A DNA stretch of 7,864 bases from Halobacteriales archaeon SW_5_68_122 (GTDB lineage: Archaea; Halobacteriota; Halobacteria; Halobacteriales; Haloarculaceae). The notes under the pieces are model-generated. The model saw only the letters and a program-made list of their open reading frames with translations. It was not told where the DNA came from and did no database searches. Shown piece by piece: positions 1 through 5,679 of this stretch (positions within the stretch are counted from its first letter, which is position 1; the number at the start of each line of letters is the position of its first letter). The stretch is from positions 1,065-8,928 of the forward strand of contig PXSL01000061.1 in assembly GCA_003022815.1 (NCBI GenBank), given 5' to 3'. Both the position numbers and the translations under genes were made by a program.

Positions 1-1308
1 GCGACGTCCCGGCTGGTAGGCCGCCCCGGGGTTTTTCAGCATCAGCCCCTCGTGGCCGGCCTCGATGGCCTCCTGGTACAGCGCCTTCCCGTTCGCCGGG
101 TCGCCCGCCTCGACCGTGGCCGCCCGGGCCTCCTCGAAGCCGGCGACGCCCTCCGCCGGGGCCGGCGACACCGCCTCGGTGACGGCATCGAGGTGGTCGC
201 GGCGCTCCCGGAGCGGTGCCGACAACAACGACTCGCCGTCGTACAGGCAGTCGAAGGCGTGGACGACGACCGGTAGCTCGCGGGCGACGGCCTCGACGTC
301 CGATTCCCGCTTGATGCGCCGGGAGAGCCGCTGGAAGGCGAGCGGGTCCCGCTCTCCCGGCGCCGCGGCCACCGTCTCCGGCGTGTACCCGACGAGTTCG
401 CCGTCGAGGACCAGTGCCCCGCTCTCGACGCCCGCCTCGACGGCCCGGACGACGTCGGGAAACTGCGCGGTGACGTCCTCTAGCCGGCGGGTGAAAAGCA
501 TCACGTCGTCGCCGTCGACGTGGACCTGAATGCGGAAGCCGTCGTACTTGTACTCACAGAGGGCCTCCCCGTCAGCCGCGACATCGTCGAGGCCCTCTTC
601 GACCGTCTCGGCCGTTTCGGCGAGCATGACCTGGACGGGCCGGCCCAGCGCGATCGAGAGCTCCCCGAGGCCCGCCCGGCCGTCGGTCCTGGCGGTCGTC
701 GCGACCGTCCGGAAGTCCGTGGTCACTTGGTAGGCTCGCTCGACGGCGTCGACGGCCCCGTCGCTGCCGTCGAGGAACGCCTCGGCGATGGCGTCGCGGA
801 TGGTGCCCTCGCCGACCCCGATGCGGAGATGTCCCAGCGCCGTCCGGACGACGTACCGCGCGGCCTCCGGGCCGGCGTCGGCGAGCAGTCCGGCGACGGC
901 GTCGACGCGGCGGTCCTGACTGCCCGACCCCTCGTAGTCGGGGAGTTCGCGCAGCGTGTCGTGGACGCGCCGGACGGTCAGCGGCTCCGAGAAGAGCGTC
1001 TGCTGGCCGCCGTGGTCGACCGCCCACGCCGCCACGTCCCCGAGGTCGCCCGTCTCCGACCACCGCTCCCGGAGGTCCGCCTCGGGAGCGCCCGTCGCCT
1101 TCTCGATGGCCTCGAGGGTCAGGCTCGACGAGAAGTTGAGTTCCTCGCGGTCGTAGGCGGGGTACAGTCGCCCCCGCGCCAGCAACACAACCCGGTCAAG
1201 GTGGTCGCCGGCGTCGGCGAACGCCTCGGCCAGCAGCGCGCGCTTCTCGTTGGTCGAGTCCGTCGCCGCCAGTCGCTCGTACAGCGCGACGAACTCGGCG
1301 TACTCCAT
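1..1308 (-). CDS. lig: ATP-dependent DNA ligase (3' end cut by window)
   Basis: The enzyme seals nicks in duplex DNA during replication and repair through a covalent lysyl-AMP intermediate. In the reverse strand 436 codons are visible from the ATG at 1308-1306. The frame is still open at base 1, so the C-terminal OB-fold part and ligase motif V are missing. Residues about 1-215 correspond to the N-terminal DNA-binding domain of archaeal/eukaryal ligases, including a GSGSQDRR stretch and RIGVGEGTIRDAIAEAF. The adenylation domain follows. Motif I is EYKYDGFR with the nucleotidyl lysine at about 254, motif Ia is FTRRLEDVT, the acidic DGEL is at about 302-305, motif III is HAFDCLY at about 350-356, and motif IV is EGLMLKN with Lys at about 425. 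The reading frame is intact. Archaeal ligases are usually about 550-600 residues, so roughly a quarter is outside the window. The family call is firm from the motifs. The gene is divergent from the hypothetical gene at 1395. Confidence 0.95.
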   Translation of the reverse strand, partial: MEYAEFVALYERLAATDSTNEKRALLAEAFADAGDHLDRVVLLARGRLYPAYDREELNFSSSLTLEAIEKATGAPEADLRERWSETGDLGDVAAWAVDHGGQQTLFSEPLTVRRVHDTLRELPDYEGSGSQDRRVDAVAGLLADAGPEAARYVVRTALGHLRIGVGEGTIRDAIAEAFLDGSDGAVDAVERAYQVTTDFRTVATTARTDGRAGLGELSIALGRPVQVMLAETAETVEEGLDDVAADGEALCEYKYDGFRIQVHVDGDDVMLFTRRLEDVTAQFPDVVRAVEAGVESGALVLDGELVGYTPETVAAAPGERDPLAFQRLSRRIKRESDVEAVARELPVVVHAFDCLYDGESLLSAPLRERRDHLDAVTEAVSPAPAEGVAGFEEARAATVEAGDPANGKALYQEAIEAGHEGLMLKNPGAAYQPGRR

Positions 1309-1330
1309 ACCGGCGGTGGGCGACCGCGAC

Positions 1331-1342
1331 ACAAAAGTCCGC
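1331..1342 (-). promoter_or_regulatory. Candidate TATA-like box for the DNA ligase gene
   Basis: On the minus strand an ACTTTTGTG-type T-rich patch is centred about 28 bases before the ligase ATG at 1308. It is the only AT-rich patch in this GC-rich spacer at that distance, and no Shine-Dalgarno sequence precedes the ATG. Both points fit a leaderless haloarchaeal transcript. This is inference from spacing alone. Confidence 0.3.
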
Positions 1343-1361
1343 CGTCGCCGACAAACGGGAG

Positions 1362-1372
1362 GGGTTTTGGCC
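1362..1372 (+). promoter_or_regulatory. Candidate TATA-like box for the hypothetical gene at 1395
   Basis: A GGGTTTTGG patch preceded by purines (GGGAGG) lies about 27 bases before the GTG at 1395, in the 86-base divergent spacer shared with the ligase. It supports leaderless initiation at this GTG, but the box is a poor match to haloarchaeal TATA elements. Confidence 0.25.
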
Positions 1373-1394
1373 GTCCGGCCCCGAACGTCGGACA

Positions 1395-1841
1395 GTGAGA
1401 ACGCGGCAGATCCACCTGGTCTCGGGCGCGGAGTCGACACTCGTGGATGTCGTCGAGGCGTTCGAGGCGGCGTGTCTGGACCTCGAGGTCACGCCCGACG
1501 CCATCCGGCGCAACCGCTGTCCGCCGGCGGCGGTCGGACTCGACGGTAGCGACGGTGGCGCGGCCGACCGGGAGGGCTCCGGGGGCGACCCGGCCCGCCC
1601 CGACTGGGCGGCCCCGCTCTCGCAGTCGCTCCTCGGGGTAATCGGCGAGGACGCGACCCGGGTCAATTACGCCCGCATCACGGGGCCCTACGTCCTCGCG
1701 CGGGTCGTCCGCGAGCGGGTGCCCGGCGACCCCGCCGTCGGCCTGCAGGTCGACGACGTGCTCGGCAGGCGGGTGACCGGCCGGGCGGTCTACCGGTACG
1801 ACCCCACGGCGGCGGCCTACGTCGAGGTCGCCGGCGACTGA
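1395..1841 (+). CDS. Hypothetical haloarchaeal protein, 148 residues
   Basis: I do not recognise this protein. The frame runs from a GTG at 1395 to the TGA at 1839-1841. An N-terminal segment (residues about 1-47) starts MRTRQIHLVSG and looks like a compact alpha/beta unit. A Gly/Asp-rich, probably disordered linker follows at about 48-71. The C-terminal segment is more conserved-looking (residues about 72-148), with SQSLLGVIGEDATRVNYARI and an Arg/Val-rich strand-like end. There are no membrane segments, signal peptide or metal-binding cysteine pattern. The acidic, high-GC composition and wobble positions rich in G and C fit a real halophile gene rather than a shadow frame. The position directly divergent from the ligase and the TATA-like spacing also support it. 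It converges on the glycosyltransferase remnant 59 bases downstream. The GTG could be replaced by another in-frame start. No function is proposed. Confidence 0.6.
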   Translation: MRTRQIHLVSGAESTLVDVVEAFEAACLDLEVTPDAIRRNRCPPAAVGLDGSDGGAADREGSGGDPARPDWAAPLSQSLLGVIGEDATRVNYARITGPYVLARVVRERVPGDPAVGLQVDDVLGRRVTGRAVYRYDPTAAAYVEVAGD

Positions 1842-1900
1842 GCGCCACAGACGACCGAGCGCCGCCACCCGGTTGCCAGCGGCAGGCCCGTCTCCACCGG

Positions 1901-2643
1901 CTACGCGTCCGCAGGGCCGTCGACGGTCTCCACGACGACCGTGTCGAACTTCCCGCGCCACCGGTAGCGCCGGCCGCTCCACACGAACGTCCGGCGGGCC
2001 AGCGCGTGGGCGAGCAACGGGACGAACGCGAGCACGGGTGGCGCTCGAGGGACGCCCGCACCGACCCGCCGATCCCGACGCGCCGGACCCGGCGCTGCTG
2101 GGTGACGTCGAGGCGTTCCGACAGCAGGCCGTCGTCGCTCACCGTCCGTCGGAGGTCGGCGCGGACCCGTTCAGCGTCGACGTCGCTCCGGTCGAAGACG
2201 AGTGCGCCGCCCCAGGGCACGTCGCTCCGGTAGAGTCCGAGCGTCCCGTAGGCGTACAGCGGCTCCAGTAGCCGCGACAGCGGGTCCAACCCGACGAAGA
2301 CCGGGAGTTCGGAGGCCGGGCCGACCCGCTCGTAGTCGGCGAGCAACCGCTCGAGCCACGACGCCGACCGGGCGAAGTCGTCGTCGGTCAGCACCAGTCG
2401 GTCGTTGGTCGCCCGCTCCATCCCGCACGCCAGCGCGTTCGCCTTGCCCGAACAGCCCGATGGCTCGCCGGCGACCACAACGTCGACCCCGTCCGGCGCT
2501 TCGTGGCCGGCCACTGGGTCGTCGGCTGTGTCACAGAGCACGAGCAGTTCGTCGCCGTCGGCGAGGCCGGCCGCCACCTTCTCGCAGGCCGGACCCCACC
2601 CTGTGGTCGGCAACAGGACGGTCGCCGGCTCCCTGTTGGCCAT
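1901..2643 (-). pseudogene. Family-2 glycosyltransferase, frameshifted and probably lacking its C-terminal membrane region
   Basis: Glycosyltransferases of this family move a sugar from a nucleotide-activated donor to a lipid or glycan acceptor at the membrane. Translation from the ATG at 2643 gives 202 residues with a GT-A fold. It shows ATVLLPTTGW at the start, a SGKANAL stretch at about 65-71, the metal/donor motif TDDD at about 86-89, GTLGLYRSDVPWGG at about 133-146, and the catalytic-type SDDGLLS at about 169-175. Around 2033-2040 this frame loses similarity. An open frame offset by one base continues from about 2035 to a TAG at 1903-1901, giving 44 more residues with a family-like ending (RRTFVWSGRRYRWRGKFD). 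The join removes what in remembered homologues is a hydrophobic C-terminal segment. The gene therefore carries either a deletion causing a frameshift or an assembly error. It is divergent from the transporter remnant, which is broken in the same way. The GT2 call is firm; the acceptor is unknown. Confidence 0.75.
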
Positions 2644-2672
2644 TCTATTTACTGTACCCACGGCCGGAGAAC

Positions 2673-2685
2673 GGATGAACCTTTC
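2673..2685 (-). promoter_or_regulatory. Candidate BRE/TATA of the glycosyltransferase
   Basis: Read on the minus strand, a GAAAG BRE-like purine run is followed directly by GTTCATCC, about 30 bases before the ATG at 2643. This is the usual layout of a haloarchaeal leaderless promoter and supports that start codon. Confidence 0.4.
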
Positions 2686-2761
2686 AGTAGACCGCCGGCA
2701 GCGACGGACGGACTCGGCAAGCGGGTGGCGTGCCGTCAGAGGGAAGTCGGCGACCGGACTA

Positions 2762-2765
2762 GAGG
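2762..2765 (+). promoter_or_regulatory. Possible Shine-Dalgarno of the MATE gene
   Basis: GAGG lies five bases before the ATG at 2771 and can pair with the CCUC core at the 3' end of archaeal 16S rRNA. It favours this ATG as the transporter start. I see no convincing TATA box at the leaderless distance. Confidence 0.35.
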
Positions 2766-2770
2766 GCGGC

Positions 2771-3897
2771 ATGTCGGGTCTCCGTGACGACGCGGTCGCC
2801 GCCGTCGGCCGGGCCGTCGACCGACTGGGGATCATCGACGCCGACCGGTTCCGGTCGACGTTCGACCTCGCCTGGCCGCGCGTCGTCACGGGCTTTACCA
2901 TCATGTCCAAGCAGACGGCCGACCTCGCGATGGTCGGCGTCGCCGTCGGCACCGCCGGGACGGCCGGCCTGGCCTTTGCCCTCGGCTACTGGAGCAAATC
3001 GGCGTACTCGGCGCCGATTCGGCCTCGCTCCGGCACGGCCGCGTGTACCTGCTTCTCGTCACGCCCGCCGTCCTGTTCGAGTTGCTGAACCTCATCGCCA
3101 GTCGGACCTACACCGGCGTCGGCGACACGTTCACCGAGATGGTGCTCCGGAGCGGCGGCGCGGCGCTCAACGTCGTTCTCAACGCGGTGTTCATCTTCGG
3201 TCTCGGGATGGGCGTCGCCGGGGCAGCCCTCGGGACGACGCTCTCGACCGGCGTGGTGTTGGTCGGCCTCGGGTGGGGGATGGTCGGCCGCTCGTACGGC
3301 GGCCTGCGGATGCAACCCAGTCCCGTCCCCATCACCCGCTCGACGCTGCGCGTCGACGCGGCGGTGCTCCGGCAGTTGCTCGAGGTGTCGACCCCCGAAA
3401 TCGGCCGCCGCCTCGCCCAGGGGCTGGTCGTCTTCCCGCTACTGTGGGTCGCCGCGTCGTTCGGCCCCGTCGTCGTGACCGCACTGGAGATCGCCAGGCG
3501 GGTCCGGGCGCTGGTCAACAGCATCAACTGGGGGATGTCGCTGGCCTCGAGCTCGCTGGTCGGCCAGTCACTCGGGGCCGACGACGAGTCCGAGGCGGGC
3601 GCCTACGGGACCGGCATCATCCGCCTCGCGATGGTGGTGTACCTGCTGGTCGCGGCCGCCGTCCTCCTCTTTGCGGCGCCGATAGCCGACATCTTCGTCT
3701 CGGACCCGGCGGCGGTCGCGGCGACCGTGCCGTTCGTCGCCGTCGCCGCCGTCAGCGCCGTCGGACTGGGCCTCGACGGCACGGCCTCGGGGGCGCTCGT
3801 CGGCGCCGGCGACACGCGCTGGCCGTTCGTCGCCTCCATCGTCGGCCGCTACGTCTTCGGCCGGCGGTACCGGCCGAACGCCGACCCGGGCGACTGA
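2771..3897 (+). pseudogene. MATE-family efflux transporter, frameshifted with apparent internal deletions
   Basis: Intact members are 12-helix membrane antiporters that export drugs or metabolites against Na+ or H+. The first part, from the ATG at 2771, gives about 74 residues. It includes a typical haloarchaeal MATE N-terminus (RFRSTFDLAWPRVVTGF, then SKQTADLAMVGVAVG) and ends at LAFALGYW. Similarity then jumps to another frame from about 2989 (LEQIGVLGADSASLRHG, then YLLLVTPAVLFELLNL) and runs to the TGA at 3895-3897. Compared with my memory of homologues, about 60 residues (second and third helix region) are missing at this join. The ending GRYVFGRRYRPNADPGD joins a helix start directly to the usual C-terminal tail, so a second, in-frame loss of about 50 residues (last helices) is likely near 3855. 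The central part is well preserved, including EIGRRLAQGLVVFPLL, SSLVGQSLGA and GAGDTRWPF. Such a protein would not form a complete transporter. Assembly collapse is the alternative. Confidence 0.8.
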
Positions 3898-3978
3898 GTG
3901 GACTTGCGAGTCTGGATACGTCTGTGCGTGCCGGGTTGCAGGCCCGTCGGCGAACGGTTGAAGCACCGAACAAAAACC

Positions 3979-4014
3979 GGACTCGCCGGGACCGAGCGAA
4001 GCCGAAGGCTTCGC
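3979..4014 (+). repeat. tRNA-Ala 3'-end copy followed by a hairpin (copy A)
   Basis: GGACTCGCCGGGA (3979-3991) equals bases 6395-6407 at the 3' end of the tRNA-Ala gene. It runs into CCGAGC and then a perfect 8-bp stem GCGAAGCC / GGCTTCGC with a GAA loop (3996-4014). The same order recurs at 6306-6343 with a different stem sequence. Confidence 0.6.
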
Positions 4015-4050
4015 GAGCACCGGGAAACTCGCTTCGCTTGCGGGACGGTC

Positions 4051-4071
4051 GGCCGGCGCGGAGCGCCGGCC
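4051..4071. repeat. Perfect 9-bp hairpin
   Basis: GGCCGGCGC and GCGCCGGCC are separated by a GGA triplet. It abuts the T-arm-like fragment that starts at 4069. The three-base loop is the same design as the hairpins at 3996 and 4176. Confidence 0.6.
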
Positions 4072-4092
4072 GGGATTTGAACCCGGAGGAAG
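4069..4092 (-). other. tRNA T-arm fragment, minus orientation
   Basis: On the minus strand this reads CCGGG-TTCAAAT-CCCGG, a complete T stem and loop. Eighteen bases (4069-4086) are identical to 6401-6418 of the tRNA-Ala gene. I could not find acceptor, D or anticodon arms that complete a tRNA here, so it is called a fragment. It forms an inverted pair with 4237-4259. Confidence 0.5.
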
Positions 4093-4175
4093 ACGGTCGC
4101 CTCGCTGGCTCGCGGCTTCGCCGCTCGCCCACGTCGAGGCGCTCCCTCCAGTCGCGCCTCGCGCCGCTCGGCGGT

Positions 4176-4198
4176 ATCAGAAATCGGTGATTTCTGAT
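4176..4198. repeat. Perfect 10-bp hairpin
   Basis: ATCAGAAATC and GATTTCTGAT surround a GGT loop. It is AT-rich compared with the surrounding sequence and lies five bases before a second long palindrome. Confidence 0.65.
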
Positions 4199-4202
4199 TA
4201 GC

Positions 4203-4227
4203 TCGAGAATCGCAGTGCGATTCTCGA
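4203..4227. repeat. Perfect 12-bp palindrome with single-base centre
   Basis: TCGAGAATCGCA and TGCGATTCTCGA flank a central G. As RNA it would form a stem of about 10 bp with a small loop. It may instead be a dyad for a DNA-binding protein. Confidence 0.65.
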
Positions 4228-4236
4228 ACGCTGCGA

Positions 4237-4259
4237 CTTCCAGGGGTTCAAATCCAGGC
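4237..4259 (+). other. Degenerate tRNA T-arm-like fragment, plus orientation
   Basis: The stretch contains GGGGTTCAAATCCAGG. Its stem mismatches would not make a good T arm. Its reverse complement closely matches 4069-4092, starting GCC-GGATTTGAACCC and ending GGAAG. Together the two form inverted borders of a 191-base segment. Confidence 0.45.
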
Positions 4260-4351
4260 GTCGACGATCTCATCTTTCCCGATGCATTTAGCTTCGCCCT
4301 GCCCCGCTACCGCTCGGCGTGGCTCAGCGATTTGCATTGGGAAGAGTTCGA

Positions 4352-4367
4352 TGGACTCGCCGGGATT
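4352..4367 (+). repeat. att-like direct repeat of the tRNA-Ala 3' end
   Basis: TGGACTCGCCGGGATT is an exact 16-base copy of 6394-6409, which is the discriminator base, 3' acceptor strand and start of the T arm of tRNA-Ala(CGC). It lies 2.04 kb from the intact tRNA in the same orientation. Direct repeats of a tRNA 3' end are the usual footprint of tyrosine-recombinase integration in archaea. Confidence 0.65.
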
Positions 4368-4513
4368 CCGTTACGCCGTTTCAAAGAATCCGTTTAATCC
4401 CTGTGCTGTCTGGCGATTAGGCTGACGGTCGGCTACGGTGACGCCATAGACATCGCTTGCAGTGTTTGACTGGCGATCCCACAAGTTCTGATAGGAGTTC
4501 CCTGTGCCGCCAG

Positions 4514-4543
4514 ACTTATCCATACACACTTAGTACACACTAA
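4514..4543 (+). promoter_or_regulatory. Promoter and candidate operator of the MazF-type toxin-antitoxin operon
   Basis: A CTTATCC TATA-like box is centred about 27 bases before the ATG at 4545, with no Shine-Dalgarno, which fits a leaderless transcript. Between box and start codon is the inverted repeat TTAGT-ACAC-ACTAA (4530-4543). It ends one base before the ATG, where a bound antitoxin would block transcription initiation. Binding by the antitoxin is inference. Confidence 0.45.
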
Positions 4544-4544
4544 T

Positions 4545-4781
4545 ATGGAACGAAAGAACGTCACGATCCGAGAGGACCAGTCGGAGTGGGTGGATGAAGC
4601 AGGAGTCAACCTCTCTCAGCTCGTTCAAGAAGCGATTGACGAGCGGATGGAGCCGACGGAAACAGAGCTTGCAGAGGCGTATAAAGAGAACACTGCCCAC
4701 GCAGCCGAGACGAACACCGAGTGGAGTGGCGTCTCGGTTGAAGCAAACGAACAGCTCGGCGACTATCCGGATCATGAATGA
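4545..4781 (+). CDS. Antitoxin of a MazF/PemK-type system, ribbon-helix-helix-like, 78 residues
   Basis: The small acidic protein is likely to bind and neutralise the toxin encoded next to it and to repress its own operon. Residues about 3-36 have the ribbon-helix-helix pattern: a strand KNVTIRED, a helix around WVDEAGVN, and a second helix starting LSQLVQEAIDERM. The remainder is an acidic, probably flexible tail that would contact the toxin (EANEQLGDYPDHE). The ATG at 4545 follows a TATA-like box at leaderless distance. The TGA at 4779-4781 overlaps the toxin ATG in an ATGA, indicating translational coupling. Base composition is clearly lower in GC than the flanking housekeeping genes, as expected for acquired DNA. 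The antitoxin role rests mainly on context and the RHH pattern. The family name is left open. Confidence 0.8.
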   Translation: MERKNVTIREDQSEWVDEAGVNLSQLVQEAIDERMEPTETELAEAYKENTAHAAETNTEWSGVSVEANEQLGDYPDHE

Positions 4782-5131
4782 GAGTCCGAAGAGGGGACAT
4801 CGTCAGTGTTGACCTCGGTGACCCAAGCGATGACGACACCCGGGGTGGGGAGATTTACAAGACCCGTCTAGCAGTCGTTATCCAGAACGATGTCGGAAAC
4901 AAACACTCAGTAACGACGATCATTGCGCCGATCTCCGGCGGACATACGAACTACCCGTTTCACGTCAATCTCCCAGGATCGATGGACGAACTCAGCAAGG
5001 ACTCGCACGTTCAACTGGATCAGATCCGCACGGTTGACATCGAAGAACGAATGGTAGACAAGTACGGGACCGTTTCTCCGTCTCAGATGGGAGAAATCGA
5101 GGACGCTATTCGAATCTCATTGGGACTGTAG
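4778..5131 (+). CDS. PemK/MazF-family mRNA endoribonuclease toxin, 117 residues
   Basis: MazF/PemK toxins cut single-stranded RNA at short motifs and arrest translation when the antitoxin is lost. The protein has the full CcdB/PemK-like barrel: VRRGDIVSVDL at residues 3-13, GGEIYKTRLAVVIQNDVGN at 23-41, the core strand TTIIAPISGG at 46-55, YPFHVNL, DSHVQLDQIRTVD, and a C-terminal helix ending ISLGL. Aligned from memory to the Bacillus EndoA toxin, the catalytic Arg corresponds to Arg30 and the catalytic Thr to Ser53, so the active site looks intact with a conservative Thr-to-Ser change. Length (117) is normal for the family. The ATG overlaps the antitoxin stop by four bases, so a separate ribosome site is not needed. 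The gene is complete and appears functional, unlike the second toxin in this island. Confidence 0.92.
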   Translation: MRVRRGDIVSVDLGDPSDDDTRGGEIYKTRLAVVIQNDVGNKHSVTTIIAPISGGHTNYPFHVNLPGSMDELSKDSHVQLDQIRTVDIEERMVDKYGTVSPSQMGEIEDAIRISLGL

Positions 5132-5356
5132 GGTGTCGTATCGAGGGCAATGGCCGATTGATTATCGCACTGCCGTCTGGTGTGCGTCACGCGGATCGAA
5201 GCCAGCAATGACCCCTGTCACGACTCGTAACGAATTCTTCCCGGTTCCAATAATGACATACTCTGGTGGCGGTATAGGTCCTGAAACGCCCGAAAAAGAC
5301 AGATAAGGGGGAAGTGGACTCGCCAGGGAGGAACCACCGGGCGATTACCCATTTCA
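5132..5356. other. Spacer between the two toxin-antitoxin modules
   Basis: I see no gene in this AT-richer stretch. Its only recognisable content is an imperfect tRNA-Ala 3'-end copy at 5315. A short frame in phase with hicB begins at 5314, but I start HicB at 5398. Confidence 0.55.
5315..5328 (+). repeat. Imperfect att-like copy of the tRNA-Ala 3' end
   Basis: TGGACTCGCC is exact. GGGA then follows after one inserted A relative to 6394-6407. It sits between the MazF-type and HicBA modules in the same orientation as the other copies. Confidence 0.45.
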
Positions 5357-5395
5357 GTCCGAAGGCTTATTCCGAATACCGTCCAACTTTCGGAC
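5357..5395 (+). promoter_or_regulatory. Promoter and candidate operator of the hicB-hicA operon
   Basis: A CTTATT TATA-like box (5366-5371) is about 29 bases before the ATG at 5398. It is flanked by a perfect inverted repeat, GTCCGAA (5357-5363) and TTCGGAC (5389-5395). A third TCCGAA half-site is at 5371-5376, overlapping the box. This looks like autoregulation by HicB, which is inference. The layout supports a leaderless start at 5398. Confidence 0.5.
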
Positions 5396-5397
5396 AC

Positions 5398-5673
5398 ATG
5401 GCGAGTTCCACGCGGGACGGTGATCCCGAACACGAAGACGAGATCCGCATGTGGCGCGAAGACGATATATGGGTCATAACAGACGTGGAAACTGAAGTAA
5501 CGACGCAAGGTGAAACTCGTGAACACGCGCTGGAGATGCTCGACGAGGCCGTCGGACTGCACAAAGGCGAGATTGGAGGGCCAATCGATGACGAGGAAGC
5601 GTTTATGGAAAAAATCGGTATCGATTCTGACGAAGTTGAGCCAACCGAGGAACTGCCGAATTTTATGACGTAG
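5398..5673 (+). CDS. hicB: HicB-like antitoxin, 91 residues
   Basis: HicB proteins bind and inhibit the HicA mRNA interferase and usually repress their own operon. The visible pattern is an acidic N-terminus, then a HicB-type partial RNase-H fold at residues about 16-56: EIRMWREDDIWVITDVETEV as paired strands, TTQGETREHALEMLDEAVGL as turn and helix. An acidic C-terminal tail ends ELPNFMT. I chose the ATG at 5398 because a TATA-like box sits 29 bases upstream and the sequence before it does not look protein-like. ATG 5449 is a less likely alternative. The TAG at 5671-5673 is followed six bases later by the start of the hicA remnant. The frame is intact although the toxin is broken, leaving an orphan antitoxin that might still counter related toxins elsewhere in the genome. 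Confidence 0.75.
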   Translation: MASSTRDGDPEHEDEIRMWREDDIWVITDVETEVTTQGETREHALEMLDEAVGLHKGEIGGPIDDEEAFMEKIGIDSDEVEPTEELPNFMT

Positions 5674-5679
5674 TCTTGG

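Larger units (their letters stand above)
3898..4544. other. Hairpin-rich, tRNA-fragment-bearing intergenic region without a convincing gene
   Basis: No open frame here looks like a real protein. The short frames are by-products of repeats. The stretch holds two tRNA-Ala 3'-end copies (3979 and 4352), two inverted T-arm-like fragments (4069-4092 and 4237-4259), and perfect hairpins at 3996-4014, 4051-4071, 4176-4198 and 4203-4227. A weaker inverted repeat pairs 4273-4292 with 4327-4345. GC content falls visibly from about 4175 onward. The rest, about 4392-4510, shows nothing I can assign. Confidence 0.7.

Noticed and set aside
520..1398. Long plus-strand open frame across the ligase gene
   Set aside because: It is a GC-driven shadow. 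The minus strand carries all ligase motifs in one frame over this interval.
1119..1982. Minus-strand frame overlapping the ligase start, the hypothetical gene and the glycosyltransferase end
   Set aside because: Arg/Pro/Gly-rich low-complexity translation with no family pattern, and it crosses three better supported genes.
2784..4190. 468-codon plus-strand open frame
   Set aside because: Arg/Pro-rich translation lacking any fold pattern. The MATE sequence in another frame explains most of it and the tail is repeat DNA.
4062..4260. A complete intron-bearing or permuted tRNA between the two T-arm-like fragments
   Set aside because: I could not pair a 5' acceptor strand, D arm or anticodon arm with either fragment, and the right one has stem mismatches.
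3752..4273. Minus-strand open frame through the hairpin region
   Set aside because: Its translation comes from antisense T-arm sequence and palindromes, the usual source of spurious annotations near tRNA fragments.
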